Source: a virus
Strand: one strand, 5' to 3'
Length of the DNA stretch: 41,430 bases
Virus record (IMG/VR): IMGVR_UViG_3300024518_005412
Coordinates: 1-41,430 of that record
In this document: positions 14,704-22,580 of the stretch, one piece after another
Numbering within the stretch: position 1 is the first letter of the stretch
Layout: the number at the start of each line of letters is the position of its first letter
Made by a program: the position numbers and the translations under genes
The notes under the pieces: model-generated
The model's input: only the letters and a program-made list of their open reading frames with translations
Told to the model about the DNA's origin: nothing
Databases searched by the model: none

Positions 14704-15506
14704 TGGCTGGTTATTTTGCTAGACGGAATCGCCGCAAATCAGGATGGAAAAAGAATCCGATTGATGGACGTGACTTGTCATTTTTGCAGATGGGGCTTGG
14801 TGATAGTTCTTTGCCATCAATTCGGACTTTGCATGATGAATGTAAGGTGATGACCCAGCGTTCCACATCTTCATGTGTGGCTCATTCGGTGGCATCCTCA
14901 ATCTACATTAGAGAAGTTCTGGCAGGCCTTGATCCAATCAATGTCAGTCGGTTGTTCATCTATTACAATGCCAGGCGGTTTTCTAATCGCTTTGTGTTCG
15001 ATACGGGGACACACATCCGTGATGCAGTCAAAGGTGTGGTCAAGTTTGGTGTTCCTGATGAAAAGCATTGGAGGTTTTCCACCAATCCAGGACGGGTGAA
15101 TCTCAGGCCTGGATGGAAGCCTTACATGATGGGCAACCCAAGAAAGCATGGGAAATATTATCGTATATTTGAGACGGGTGATGAGCGCTGTGAAGCTATC
15201 AAGCGGGCCATCTGTGATGGACATCCTGTGATATTTGGAACGCCCATTGATAAGGATTTCATCCGAAACGGTGGCCCGTCTGTTATTGAGAAGCCAGCCA
15301 CTGGTTCCAAGATAGTTGGTGGGCATGCCATGACCATCATTGGATACAAAGAGACAAAGGATGGTTTGTTGTTTGAAATCCTCAACTCTTGGGGTGCTGA
15401 CTGGCGAGATGGTGGCTTTGCCTTTCTGACAGATGACTTTATCAAGTGGTACAATTGCGTGGATTTCACCATCATGGATGGCTGGGACAGGATTGCATCG
15501 GTATGA
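14703..15506 (+). CDS. Papain-like (C1-type) cysteine peptidase
   Basis: A 267-residue protein with the catalytic layout of papain-family peptidases: Gln52 and Cys58 in QRSTSSCVAHS, His208 in VGGHAMTIIGY, and Asn228 in ILNSWGADW followed by RDGGFAFL. No signal peptide, but the N-terminus is very basic (RRNRRKSGWKK). It sits between two lipoprotein genes and before an amidase, so it may cut envelope or host proteins during lysis or infection. C1 peptidases are uncommon in phage lysis loci. ATG 14703 overlaps the preceding stop; the stop overlaps ATG 15503. Confidence 0.8.
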   Translation: MAGYFARRNRRKSGWKKNPIDGRDLSFLQMGLGDSSLPSIRTLHDECKVMTQRSTSSCVAHSVASSIYIREVLAGLDPINVSRLFIYYNARRFSNRFVFDTGTHIRDAVKGVVKFGVPDEKHWRFSTNPGRVNLRPGWKPYMMGNPRKHGKYYRIFETGDERCEAIKRAICDGHPVIFGTPIDKDFIRNGGPSVIEKPATGSKIVGGHAMTIIGYKETKDGLLFEILNSWGADWRDGGFAFLTDDFIKWYNCVDFTIMDGWDRIASV

Positions 15507-15880
15507 CTAGAGAAAATATTTTCATGGTGTTGCTGTCTGTTGCTGCTGTTCTTTTTGCAATTGTCATTTTTCTAACTGCTACAGGTTGCGCTGGTGCTCT
15601 TGACCCATATGAGCCAGGCCCCCCAAGGGTTAGGGATGCTGGCGGTGCTGACCTTTGCCAAGCTGCTTGCGATAGTTTGGCGCGGTTGAAATGTGATGGT
15701 TGGGATGGTTCACCTGGCAAAGATGAAGTGTTTGGAACCAAAGATGATGTGTCTTGTACTTTTGTTTGTGTGGACATCATGGATGAATCGACGGCAAACT
15801 TATACACCGCTTGCACGGCTCAGGCTGAATCGTGTGATGAGATTGACGACTGCTTTGATGAATCATTAGGTTATAACTGA
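15503..15880 (+). CDS. Cys-rich phage lipoprotein
   Basis: A 125-residue protein starting at ATG 15503 inside the previous stop (ATGA). Residues 9-29 are a hydrophobic signal ending FLTATGC, with Cys29 as the likely lipidation site. After a Pro-rich linker come about eight Cys (QAACDS, VSCTFVCVD, YTACTAQAESC, DDCFDE), suggesting a disulfide-stabilised domain on the cell surface or in the periplasm. The composition resembles eukaryote-like or myxobacterial Cys-rich lipoproteins. Role unknown; superinfection exclusion is possible. Confidence 0.6.
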   Translation: MTRENIFMVLLSVAAVLFAIVIFLTATGCAGALDPYEPGPPRVRDAGGADLCQAACDSLARLKCDGWDGSPGKDEVFGTKDDVSCTFVCVDIMDESTANLYTACTAQAESCDEIDDCFDESLGYN

Positions 15881-15881
15881 G

Positions 15882-16694
15882 ATGGCTATTATCCCCAACG
15901 GCAATCCCGATGAATGGCGCAAGATATTAAGACATGGAAACATGGGGGCAGATGTTGCTGGTTGGCAAACAGTGCTCATTGATGACAAGTGCAAGCTAGA
16001 TGACATCGTTGGTGCCTTTGGTGATTCAACCCACAATGCAACCCTAGACTATCAACGGGCTAGGGACTTAGATGCTGATGGGCTGGTGGGGCCAGGTACC
16101 CGTGGGTCGATTGGTACCAATAGAATAGTCAGAACAGAGCCACTGTTTGATCTAAGCAATATCCCATTTGTTCAGGCTGAGAATTACACAAAGCACGTAA
16201 CGAGAGAAACGGTTGATTGGATTGTGATTCATTGCATGCAGGGGCCTGAAACATCCACAAGGGCTGAGAAGTGTGCAGCCTATTTTGCTGGGCAACGGGG
16301 CAAAGCTCCAAAAGCCAGCGCTCATTATTGTGTTGATGTGGATTCAATCGTTCAGTGTGTGAGAGAAGACAAAGTGGCTTGGCATGCACCCAAGGCCAAC
16401 CGCTATGGAATCGGAATTGAACACGGTGGATTTGCCAGGCAAACCAAAGACCAATGGCTTGATGAATATGGTGTTGCAATGCTGACACTGAGCGCCAAAT
16501 TGGTTGCAAAGATTTGCAGAACTTGGGCAATCCCCCCTGAATTTGTCGATGCTGGTGGGTTGCGTGCTGGCATCCGAGGTGTCACCACCCATGCAGCTGT
16601 AACAGAAGCTTTTGAAGTTGGAACACATTGGGATCCCGGTAAGGGTTTTCCAATGGATTGGTATCTTGAACAGGTTAGAGAGAGGATGGTTTAG
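15882..16694 (+). CDS. Endolysin: peptidoglycan-binding domain plus N-acetylmuramoyl-L-alanine amidase
   Basis: A 270-residue enzyme. Residues about 18-80 are a PG_binding_1 domain (GADVAGWQTVL, then FGDSTHNATLDYQRARDLD and DGLVGPGTRG). About 110-265 are an amidase_2/PGRP-type domain: His117 in WIVIHCMQG, Glu180 in GIGIEHGG, His237 in VTTHAAV and Asp251 in THWDPGKGFPMDW match the zinc-binding and catalytic pattern. It cleaves the bond between muramic acid and L-Ala in the wall. No signal peptide, so it needs a holin or other export. Main lysis enzyme of the block. Confidence 0.85.
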   Translation: MAIIPNGNPDEWRKILRHGNMGADVAGWQTVLIDDKCKLDDIVGAFGDSTHNATLDYQRARDLDADGLVGPGTRGSIGTNRIVRTEPLFDLSNIPFVQAENYTKHVTRETVDWIVIHCMQGPETSTRAEKCAAYFAGQRGKAPKASAHYCVDVDSIVQCVREDKVAWHAPKANRYGIGIEHGGFARQTKDQWLDEYGVAMLTLSAKLVAKICRTWAIPPEFVDAGGLRAGIRGVTTHAAVTEAFEVGTHWDPGKGFPMDWYLEQVRERMV

Positions 16695-16696
16695 CT

Positions 16697-17191
16697 ATGT
16701 CTGAGACGGTGAATGAAGACAAGGGATCAAAGAGACCTTCAAACGCTCCGATTATCACCTTTGGAAGCAAAGGCGTTGAATTAAATTGGCGCACAATTTT
16801 AATCATTCTTGCTGTCTTGGGTGTTGGTTCTGCTGGTGGTAACTCGCTGCTGAATAATGGGCTTGGCTTGGGTGGTACCGCTGACCTATCTGAGAGTTTA
16901 GAGACCCATGTTGAAGCGCAAAAAGAGACCAATGAGATATTTGAGAAGTCCATTGGTGCGAATTCATCCACGATTGAGACCACACAGAAGAATCTGAAAA
17001 AGATTGGCAAATCCATCCAGGACTTGCAGGTTGTGCAGTTCAAGACAGACGCCAGAAATGAAGCCAGGCGAATTACCAAAGAGATTCCCAACAGGAAAGC
17101 CAGGGAAGTTAAATATGACACCATCTATGATTTGAATATGCGCCGATTGAAAAACGGTGAAGAGCCTTGTCTGACCATTAGGTGTGAATAG
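16697..17191 (+). CDS. Membrane-anchored coiled-coil protein of the lysis block
   Basis: A 164-residue protein two bases after the amidase stop. One membrane segment at about 31-49 (WRTILIILAVLGVGSAG), then a long helical region (about 65-150) rich in Glu, Lys and Thr. The layout (short cytoplasmic tail, one helix, periplasmic coiled coil) fits an inner-membrane spanin or a membrane-anchored structural protein. A holin is less likely with one segment and a long tail. The final residues hold two Cys. Confidence 0.55.
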   Translation: MSETVNEDKGSKRPSNAPIITFGSKGVELNWRTILIILAVLGVGSAGGNSLLNNGLGLGGTADLSESLETHVEAQKETNEIFEKSIGANSSTIETTQKNLKKIGKSIQDLQVVQFKTDARNEARRITKEIPNRKAREVKYDTIYDLNMRRLKNGEEPCLTIRCE

Positions 17192-17449
17192 TTGTCAGGC
17201 AACCCAACCCAAAATAACTGTGTCACTCTGTCAGATGACCCCAGAAACCTACTGATTGAGATGCTGACACTGGCTGATGGAAACATCCTGAAAACGTCAT
17301 GTTTGATGGGTGTAGCCAGATGGTCTGTGCAAAGGTGGGTCAAAAAATATAAACTTTGGCCCGTTGTCACACAGATAAGAGAAGATGCGAGAAACAGACG
17401 GATGCTCAGAAAGAAACTCGAACACAGGCGAGACCGTGAATATAACTAG
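17192..17449 (+). CDS. Small Fis-type helix-turn-helix protein
   Basis: An 85-residue protein starting at TTG directly after the previous stop TAG. Residues about 23-58 (LTLADGNILKTSCLMGVAR, then SVQRWVKKYKL) resemble the Fis-type HTH seen at the end of sigma54 activators, where a GN-K-A-LG-R-L-KYL pattern is typical. The tail is very basic. Probably DNA-binding; target unknown. It overlaps the start of the next gene by 14 bases. An internal ATG at 17261 is an alternative start. Confidence 0.5.
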   Translation: MSGNPTQNNCVTLSDDPRNLLIEMLTLADGNILKTSCLMGVARWSVQRWVKKYKLWPVVTQIREDARNRRMLRKKLEHRRDREYN

Positions 17450-18002
17450 ATTACTTTTGTTGGCTGCTTTTTTTGTGGCTGTATCAGCCCATGGTTCCCC
17501 CCCTTATCCCCCACTGCCCCCGAAACAGTTCACCCCAGAAGCAAAGGTTCTGCTGGCTCAAAGTTGCGTTGGTGAGGCTGGCTGGAATTCCTATCAGGGG
17601 GAATGTGGGGCCATCGCTTGGATCTATGCAAAACGGGCTAAGAGGTTGAACAGAAGCCTTGCCTGGGTCATTCGTCACTATTCGGCAGCAGTGAAGCCAC
17701 ACAAGGGCCACAAAAGGCCTTGGCTGTTTGAACTGGATGAATCCCTCAAACGCCCCAAAAGCTGGCCTAGAGACGATTCTGGACACCTTGCTATCAAGTG
17801 GAAGGGCAGACATCGTGAGTTGTGGGCAAAGACACTGCATTTTGTTGATTCTTGGACACGTGGAATGGTTCCCGATGTAGTACCAAGGGCGGTCCATTAC
17901 GGGGGAAAGATGGACACACAGCGGGCAACATCGATGGACTGCAAAAAACTCATAATTCCGGCTGGTTTCCGCAATTTCTATTGCTCGATTGCTAAGCGCT
18001 AA
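17436..18002 (+). CDS. Secreted SleB-like cell-wall hydrolase
   Basis: A 188-residue protein from GTG 17436. Residues 1-20 are a signal peptide (VNITRLLLLAAFFVAVSAHG). The mature part has LLAQSCVGEAGWNSYQGECG and AIAWIYAKRAKR, the GEA...Y-GE-AIAWV pattern of SleB-type muramidase/transglycosylase domains, with Glu in VGEAG as candidate catalytic residue. It probably degrades peptidoglycan from the periplasm and complements the amidase. Starting at the upstream ATG (17385) would bury the signal peptide, so GTG is preferred. Confidence 0.65.
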   Translation: MNITRLLLLAAFFVAVSAHGSPPYPPLPPKQFTPEAKVLLAQSCVGEAGWNSYQGECGAIAWIYAKRAKRLNRSLAWVIRHYSAAVKPHKGHKRPWLFELDESLKRPKSWPRDDSGHLAIKWKGRHRELWAKTLHFVDSWTRGMVPDVVPRAVHYGGKMDTQRATSMDCKKLIIPAGFRNFYCSIAKR

Positions 18003-18024
18003 CCCTCCTTTTTTGTTGCACCGC

Positions 18025-18053
18025 TTGACATTTTTCTATCCCAACGCTACAAC
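18025..18053 (+). promoter_or_regulatory. Near-consensus sigma70 promoter
   Basis: TTGACA at 18025-18030, 17 bases, TACAAC at 18048-18053. Predicted transcription start near 18060, only about six bases before ATG 18066, so the first message may be almost leaderless or use a later start. Confidence 0.7.
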
Positions 18054-18065
18054 TGCAATCAGGGG

Positions 18066-18389
18066 ATGCAGCAAGCGCACAATATTGGGAGACAAACATT
18101 GGGCGAACCGAGATATGAAACTGACCCACAATTCAGACATTGGGTTGCGATATTCTATGGGGCAACCGGTGCTCTAGATGTAGATACAACGGACTTTTTA
18201 CGCAGCCAGATTCTCGAAGTAGCCCACAAAATCGACAAACCGACCATCAAAGCCATAGCCATTGAGCTTGGGGTTGGACGTGTCCGATTATCCAGGATGA
18301 TTGAATCCTTGGGAATCGCTCAAAACATTCATGATGCCAAGATAGCAGCCAGGAAAAAGTTGGTTCTGGCCAGAAAGATGGTCAAGTGA
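18066..18389 (+). CDS. Fis-type HTH regulator
   Basis: A 107-residue protein. Residues about 58-82 (TIKAIAIELGVGRVRLSRM, then IESLGI) form a helix-turn-helix close to the Fis type, followed by a basic tail (KIAARKKLVLARKMVK). It is the first gene behind a strong promoter and heads the operon that includes the sigma-like factor, so a transcription switch is plausible. The ribosome site is weak; a TTG at codon 12 is the alternative start. It resembles 17192-17449 in its basic tail only. Confidence 0.55.
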   Translation: MQQAHNIGRQTLGEPRYETDPQFRHWVAIFYGATGALDVDTTDFLRSQILEVAHKIDKPTIKAIAIELGVGRVRLSRMIESLGIAQNIHDAKIAARKKLVLARKMVK

Positions 18390-18523
18390 CTGCGTTTATC
18401 ATTATCGGTGGGGCCTTTGTAGTCTTCATCGTGACAGTAGGGATAGCATTTTATGACCTTGCAAAGGGGCAGGGTCAAAGCAAAGGGGTTTACCATGACA
18501 GCAATCGCACATCACTTTGGTGA
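18386..18523 (+). CDS. Tiny single-pass membrane protein
   Basis: A 45-residue open frame starting at GTG 18386, overlapping the previous stop (GTGA). Residues 3-23 (AFIIIGGAFVVFIVTVGIA) are a clear membrane helix, followed by a short polar tail. It overlaps the start of the sigma-like gene by 29 bases in another frame. Tight coupling and the hydrophobic segment support a real gene, possibly a holin-like or regulatory mini-protein. Confidence 0.45.
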   Translation: MTAFIIIGGAFVVFIVTVGIAFYDLAKGQGQSKGVYHDSNRTSLW

Positions 18524-19043
18524 TCTTCTCTCTCAGAAGATTGATTTTAGCCAATTCTTCCACAGAACCAATGGGTATTGGCGAAGAATGGCAGACAATC
18601 TAATCAAATACATGGGCGTTCCATTGGGCGTGGATTTGGAAGATGTTGAACAGGAAATCAAACTCAACGTTGCCCGGTTCATTCCCAAGTGGGACAGCAC
18701 AAGGGGCATGGCTCTGGATGTGTTTGTTACGCGATACGCCAACCAATACACAAAGCGCTGGTATCGTTCACAGTTCTCCAACAAAAAAGGGGTGGAAGTT
18801 ATCCAGACGGTTGAAGATGAGTCACTGTTTGAACTGATGTCCAATCTGAATAAAGAGGATGAACCGTTCCAAGAAAGGGTGATTGGTATCATGCAAATTG
18901 TGGGCAAAACCAAAACGAATCGCAAGATGCTTGAACAACTAGTCAAGGGGGCAACGGTCAAGGAAATCAGCGATGATGCTGGTTGCCATCCCCAGACAAC
19001 CAGAAACAAACTGGTTGCCATGGCTGGCAGGTTTTCAGCATGA
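18495..19043 (+). CDS. Phage sigma70-like factor
   Basis: A 182-residue protein. ATG 18495 has AAAGGGG at the correct spacing. Residues about 46-92 read like sigma region 2 (VDLEDVEQEIKLNVARFI, then DVFVTRYANQYTKRWYRSQF). About 145-180 form a region-4-like HTH (LVKGATVKEISDDAGCHPQT). A reduced sigma factor or DNA-binding relative would redirect host RNA polymerase. The repeated A/T6-N10-GTTAT elements in this window are candidate targets, by inference only. The stop overlaps the next ATG (ATGA). Confidence 0.6.
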   Translation: MTAIAHHFGDLLSQKIDFSQFFHRTNGYWRRMADNLIKYMGVPLGVDLEDVEQEIKLNVARFIPKWDSTRGMALDVFVTRYANQYTKRWYRSQFSNKKGVEVIQTVEDESLFELMSNLNKEDEPFQERVIGIMQIVGKTKTNRKMLEQLVKGATVKEISDDAGCHPQTTRNKLVAMAGRFSA

Positions 19044-20260
19044 GCTTCACAGATGAAATGGTTTGTGGAATCAAGTTGGTGGAAGTCAAAGAGGATGTTT
19101 TGCGAGACCATATGCGGTCCAAGGGGATACCCACTGAGGATAAGCTGCCTGCCTTGGTACGGATGCTCCATGAATATTATGATTCGTTAGATACGCCAGA
19201 ATTGGACCTAGCCCAGTGTGATGTTTGCAACGGTATCTCAGACGCAATTCTTGATTGTTGCCCTTTCTGTGGTGACAACGATGGGGTGTTTTATGGGGCT
19301 ATTCTTTCTGGCGATGAATCCACAGATTCTGAGATACCAGACCCAGATGATTCAAAGATGGAAATCTTCAAACAACCGCTCAAAGAGGTGTTGGATCCAA
19401 CCGATGATGATGCTGATTCTGAGGCGGGTGAACCTGATGAGGCCATGGGTGCTCTGGTGGGTTTGCAACTCTATAAAGAAGCTGACCTAGACAAAGCTTT
19501 GGAAGCCATAGGAAGGGACGGCAAACGGCTTGCTGAGTCGCTGAGACTGTCAGGGGTGCATACCTATCATGTGGCAGAAGAGTTGGACAACATAGCAAAC
19601 AAAAAACTGTGGAAGCTGAGAACAAAGGACGGCAAACAGGCCTATGAAACCATCCAGGATTTCTGTGTTGAAGAGTTGAAAATATCATATGGTCACATGA
19701 CCAAACTTCGGCAAATCGTGCAGAATTTCAAGTTGGAGGAATTCACCGAATATGGAATCACCCGTCTGGGCTACGCTCTAAAGGTACCAGCACCCAACCG
19801 GACTTTGTTTCTCCAAGAGACCAAAGAATTGCCCACCACATCAGCCAGTCAAAAGGGCGGTGGTCAAATGTCAGAAGCGGTGAAAAGCTGGCGAGCAAGG
19901 GTGGGTCATGACCCCCCCAGAGCGGTTACGCCCAAGGGTGAAATCTTCACAACCAATCTGCCCCCGGTTGTTCCCCCGGAAGGCAGAACCAGACAGTTGC
20001 CACCAAGAAAAGGCAAAGACCCCAAGGTGGTAGCAATCATCCCAGGGCTTAGGACGGTTGGAATGTGGAAAAGACCCAAGGTGCTCGATGTTCACGCACA
20101 AGAGGAAACCATCCCTGCCCAAAGTCTGAGAGATGACCCTTGGTGCAAGTTGGAACTGGCCCAAGATATGGATATGAGAATCAACATCACACACAATCCA
20201 GAGGGCGAATTAGTTTGTGTGGTTGACCTCAGACCGAAAAAACCACAAAATGGTGTTTGA
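19040..20260 (+). CDS. Zinc-ribbon protein of unknown function
   Basis: A 406-residue protein beginning at ATG 19040. Cys60, Cys63, Cys74 and Cys77 (CDVC...CCPFC) make a zinc ribbon. About 85-130 is an acidic linker. About 140-260 is helical with FCVEELKISYGHMTKLRQI and YGITRLGYALKVP, similar to DNA-binding helical domains in plasmid and phage proteins. The C-terminal part (290-406) is Pro/Lys-rich. Coupled to the sigma-like gene, so it may be a transcription or DNA-transaction partner. Not a ParB: no ParB-type motif is visible. Confidence 0.55.
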   Translation: MSFTDEMVCGIKLVEVKEDVLRDHMRSKGIPTEDKLPALVRMLHEYYDSLDTPELDLAQCDVCNGISDAILDCCPFCGDNDGVFYGAILSGDESTDSEIPDPDDSKMEIFKQPLKEVLDPTDDDADSEAGEPDEAMGALVGLQLYKEADLDKALEAIGRDGKRLAESLRLSGVHTYHVAEELDNIANKKLWKLRTKDGKQAYETIQDFCVEELKISYGHMTKLRQIVQNFKLEEFTEYGITRLGYALKVPAPNRTLFLQETKELPTTSASQKGGGQMSEAVKSWRARVGHDPPRAVTPKGEIFTTNLPPVVPPEGRTRQLPPRKGKDPKVVAIIPGLRTVGMWKRPKVLDVHAQEETIPAQSLRDDPWCKLELAQDMDMRINITHNPEGELVCVVDLRPKKPQNGV

Positions 20261-20383
20261 TTCTAATCGCTTGGCTGGGGGGCTGGCGCGACATTGGCCA
20301 ACATTCTTACCGGCCATTCAACATCTTATCTGCTACGAATCTAGTCACGCGGTTAGGGTTTCCCACGGTTTTGGGGATTGTTT

Positions 20384-20392
20384 GTTATGGTT
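20384..20392 (+). promoter_or_regulatory. Putative promoter element GTTATGGTT
   Basis: TTTGTTATGGTT, extended -10-like, in the 167-base gap 20261-20427 before ATG 20428. A TTTT tract lies 11 bases upstream of it (20369-20372). The gap holds no other convincing feature. Confidence 0.35.
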
Positions 20393-20427
20393 GTAGTGTG
20401 GAAATTGTATCAACAAAAGGGGAAGTC

Positions 20428-20646
20428 ATGAGCGAAAGACAGTGTCCGATTTGTTTGGGGTGGAAAAATGTGCAGGGCGAGGGCTGCGTCGATTGTCGGG
20501 GGGCGCTATCGTTTGAATTGCGAAATTTTCTTGCACATCTACGGGTCGACAAAAGCTGCTGGATTTTCGACCATTGCGGTCATTGGGCGAAGTGGACATA
20601 TAAGACGGAGATAGTGAAGCGAGAGTATGAAGAGGAAGACGAATGA
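20428..20646 (+). CDS. Small zinc-ribbon protein
   Basis: A 72-residue protein with AAAGGGG before ATG 20428. It starts MSERQCPICLGW and continues GEGCVDCRGA, a CxxC...CxxC ribbon in the first 30 residues, followed by a Trp/His-containing region (CWIFDHCGHWAKW) and an acidic tail. The upstream in-frame extension lacks a ribosome site. The stop overlaps the next ATG. Confidence 0.6.
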   Translation: MSERQCPICLGWKNVQGEGCVDCRGALSFELRNFLAHLRVDKSCWIFDHCGHWAKWTYKTEIVKREYEEEDE

Positions 20647-20996
20647 CTGCAACTGTGTTCGAACGTTCTTCGATGATGCTTCTTGGGATAATTGTTGGGA
20701 TGGGCATAGGAGTAGGTATCGGTATTGCCATTGGCAGACAAATGGGGGTCGAGGCATCTTTTGACACCAAGATCGAGCTGAAGGAGTGTACGGAGAAACT
20801 CCAAGAGTGTGAACCTAAGATCGAGATATGCCTGGCGCAGGAAAGGCGACTGCACGCGTGCAACGATGTGTATTTACCTCGATGCAAGGAGGCATTGGGA
20901 AACTGCTCACGTCTTTCCGGCCATCTGGATGAATTGAAGAAGATACTTGAGGAAGCTCGCTTCCAGAGCGCAGAACAGAAGAGGAAGAATAAATGA
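20643..20996 (+). CDS. Membrane-anchored Cys-rich coiled-coil protein
   Basis: A 117-residue protein. A membrane helix of GxxxG type at about 12-32 (LLGIIVGMGIGVGIGIAIG), then a charged helical region with six Cys spaced along it (KECTEKLQECEPKIEIC and further on). It resembles an inner-membrane spanin in layout, but it lies outside the lysis block. A Cys-linked membrane oligomer is possible. Overlaps both neighbours by four bases. Confidence 0.5.
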   Translation: MTATVFERSSMMLLGIIVGMGIGVGIGIAIGRQMGVEASFDTKIELKECTEKLQECEPKIEICLAQERRLHACNDVYLPRCKEALGNCSRLSGHLDELKKILEEARFQSAEQKRKNK

Positions 20997-21625
20997 GTGA
21001 TATAGTAGGCAAAGTCGAAGATGGCAAAGTGAAAAAGCCGGATAGGTGGAACGAACGGGCACACTCTGATCATATCGCATATTTTAGAATGACGGCAACC
21101 AAAGTCACTGATGGAGAACTTGAAAGGATTTTACAATCCAGTGTTAGAAATAGTCCAGAAAAGCAAGCCGCCGCCGGTGAAGTGCTGGCCGAGCGGTATG
21201 CTGAGACGGTGGAGGTGTTCCACGCGGAAGACCACGAAGATTTCTTGCGGCTTTTTCGCATAAATTCTGTCCTATATGATGATGCTTACCTGGAAGGGGT
21301 AAGCCAGCGGGTTATAAACCCCGCATCGACCCTCGCCGCCAAAATCGTGCGCAACGAACGCCGCGCGCTGGGAGTGTGGACGTTGGATGGTGTCCCTGTT
21401 GAGGAATACGGTACCAACATTCCAGGCTTCATCGAGGCAACCCCGGGCCATGTTCCGTTTGATGATAGGAGTGGTACGTGTCTACCAATAATCGCTGAGC
21501 AATCGATGGACGAAAAGGTTGCTGCCACCCGTCAAAAGATGAAGCTGGCTAAAGAAAAAGCTGACTACGACAAAAAACCAGAGTCAGTCAAAGATGCTCT
21601 TTGGAAATACCCCCCTATAAAGTAA
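20993..21625 (+). CDS. Unknown protein
   Basis: A 210-residue protein in the operon before the small-terminase-like gene. The N-terminal 45 residues are basic and polar. About 45-120 is helical (LAERYAETVEVFHAEDHEDF). The C-terminal segment is Lys-rich (MKLAKEKADYDKKPESVKDA). Codon choice is richer in GCC, CGC and GCG in the middle than in neighbours. No family recognised. Confidence 0.55.
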   Translation: MSDIVGKVEDGKVKKPDRWNERAHSDHIAYFRMTATKVTDGELERILQSSVRNSPEKQAAAGEVLAERYAETVEVFHAEDHEDFLRLFRINSVLYDDAYLEGVSQRVINPASTLAAKIVRNERRALGVWTLDGVPVEEYGTNIPGFIEATPGHVPFDDRSGTCLPIIAEQSMDEKVAATRQKMKLAKEKADYDKKPESVKDALWKYPPIK

Positions 21626-21927
21626 TGACGGAAATTCCCCCACCCACAAAGGCCCAAAATGCACGGCTCAAAAGGGCCATGGACAAGGCCCAAGATGCCC
21701 TTGGTGGGCAGTATAGCGAGTTGGAAAAGGTGGTGAAGTGGGGCGTGGATGCAATTGATTTGAATGAGCGCAAGCTTGGCCGGTTTTTTCACTACATAGA
21801 AAAAAGGTGGATTATCTCCTTTGTGTTACGCAACCAGGATTACCCAGATGGGCTGGCTGACAAGATCCTAGAACTGATTGAAGCGAATGAAGATATTCTG
21901 TGTCTGAGAAAAAACAAAACACTGTAG
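21625..21927 (+). CDS. Unknown small helical protein
   Basis: A 100-residue protein whose ATG overlaps the previous stop (TAATG). Mostly helical and charged, starting MTEIPPPTKAQNARLKRAM, with an aromatic middle (LGRFFHYIEKRWII). It overlaps the start of the small-terminase-like gene by 28 bases. No family recognised. Confidence 0.5.
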   Translation: MTEIPPPTKAQNARLKRAMDKAQDALGGQYSELEKVVKWGVDAIDLNERKLGRFFHYIEKRWIISFVLRNQDYPDGLADKILELIEANEDILCLRKNKTL

Positions 21928-22523
21928 AGCCAACCACAGAGTTGGCAAAGGATGATGAGACGGACAAGCCGAATGTTCCCGCCCGTCCCAGACCCCCAAC
22001 TATCCCAGCCCATGAATCAAGGCGTAGGCGTTCAGTGATGGAATCCCTACTGGCCAACGGGGTTTCCCATGACAAGGTGATTGAGATCTTCACCAGCGGT
22101 GAGAATCTGCCAGATGGAACACCTGGCTTTGGGATGAAAGAAAGGGGGGTGCAGCAGCTTATCCAAGAGGTTTATGAGGTGTGGCAAGAGGAAGCCACCA
22201 GCCGTGCAAAGTATGACGGGCATGCAGCCCAGAAGCGACTGTTCAGGCACATTGAAGATGCCAAGGATGCCAGGGGTTGGAACGCCGTTGCAAAGTTCGA
22301 AGAATTGTTGATGAAAATTCAAGGTACAGAGGTACCAGCTGAAACACGGGTCAACATCTCAGTGGCTCTAGATGAAAATGTCATGATGGTGTTGGGCGGT
22401 CTGGATCAAGCCCACATCGTTGAACTGATTCAGTCTGAGAGAACACGTGAGTTGGCTTCCAAATCATCAATTGATGCTGAATATGAAGCACTTCCACCAC
22501 ACGAAGAAAAAGAATCAGAGTAG
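21900..22523 (+). CDS. Probable terminase small subunit
   Basis: A 207-residue protein from GTG 21900. After a disordered start comes an HTH-like segment RRRRSVMESLLANGVSHDKV, then VQQLIQEVYEVWQEEA and a long helical part ending EELLMKIQGTEVP. This layout (N-terminal DNA-binding domain, helical oligomer core, MKIQG-type strand, acidic tail) matches several small terminase families. It would recognise the packaging site and load the large subunit, which is not in this window. Moderate certainty, as the family is diverse. Confidence 0.5.
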   Translation: MSEKKQNTVEPTTELAKDDETDKPNVPARPRPPTIPAHESRRRRSVMESLLANGVSHDKVIEIFTSGENLPDGTPGFGMKERGVQQLIQEVYEVWQEEATSRAKYDGHAAQKRLFRHIEDAKDARGWNAVAKFEELLMKIQGTEVPAETRVNISVALDENVMMVLGGLDQAHIVELIQSERTRELASKSSIDAEYEALPPHEEKESE

Positions 22524-22538
22524 TCATTTTTTTGTGAG

Positions 22539-22563
22539 TTTTTTGGGGTTGGCCGTTATTGTT
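22539..22563 (+). promoter_or_regulatory. Putative T6-N10-GTTATTGTT promoter
   Basis: TTTTTT 22539-22544, ten bases, GTTATTGTT 22555-22563, in the short gap before the gene at 22581. Same architecture as 1801, 32703 and 38857. Confidence 0.45.
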
Positions 22564-22580
22564 GTGGGTAGAGGTTGGGG

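Noticed and set aside
19040-20260. ParB to go with the parS site
   Set aside because: No ParB/Srx or HTH arrangement visible; it has a zinc ribbon instead.
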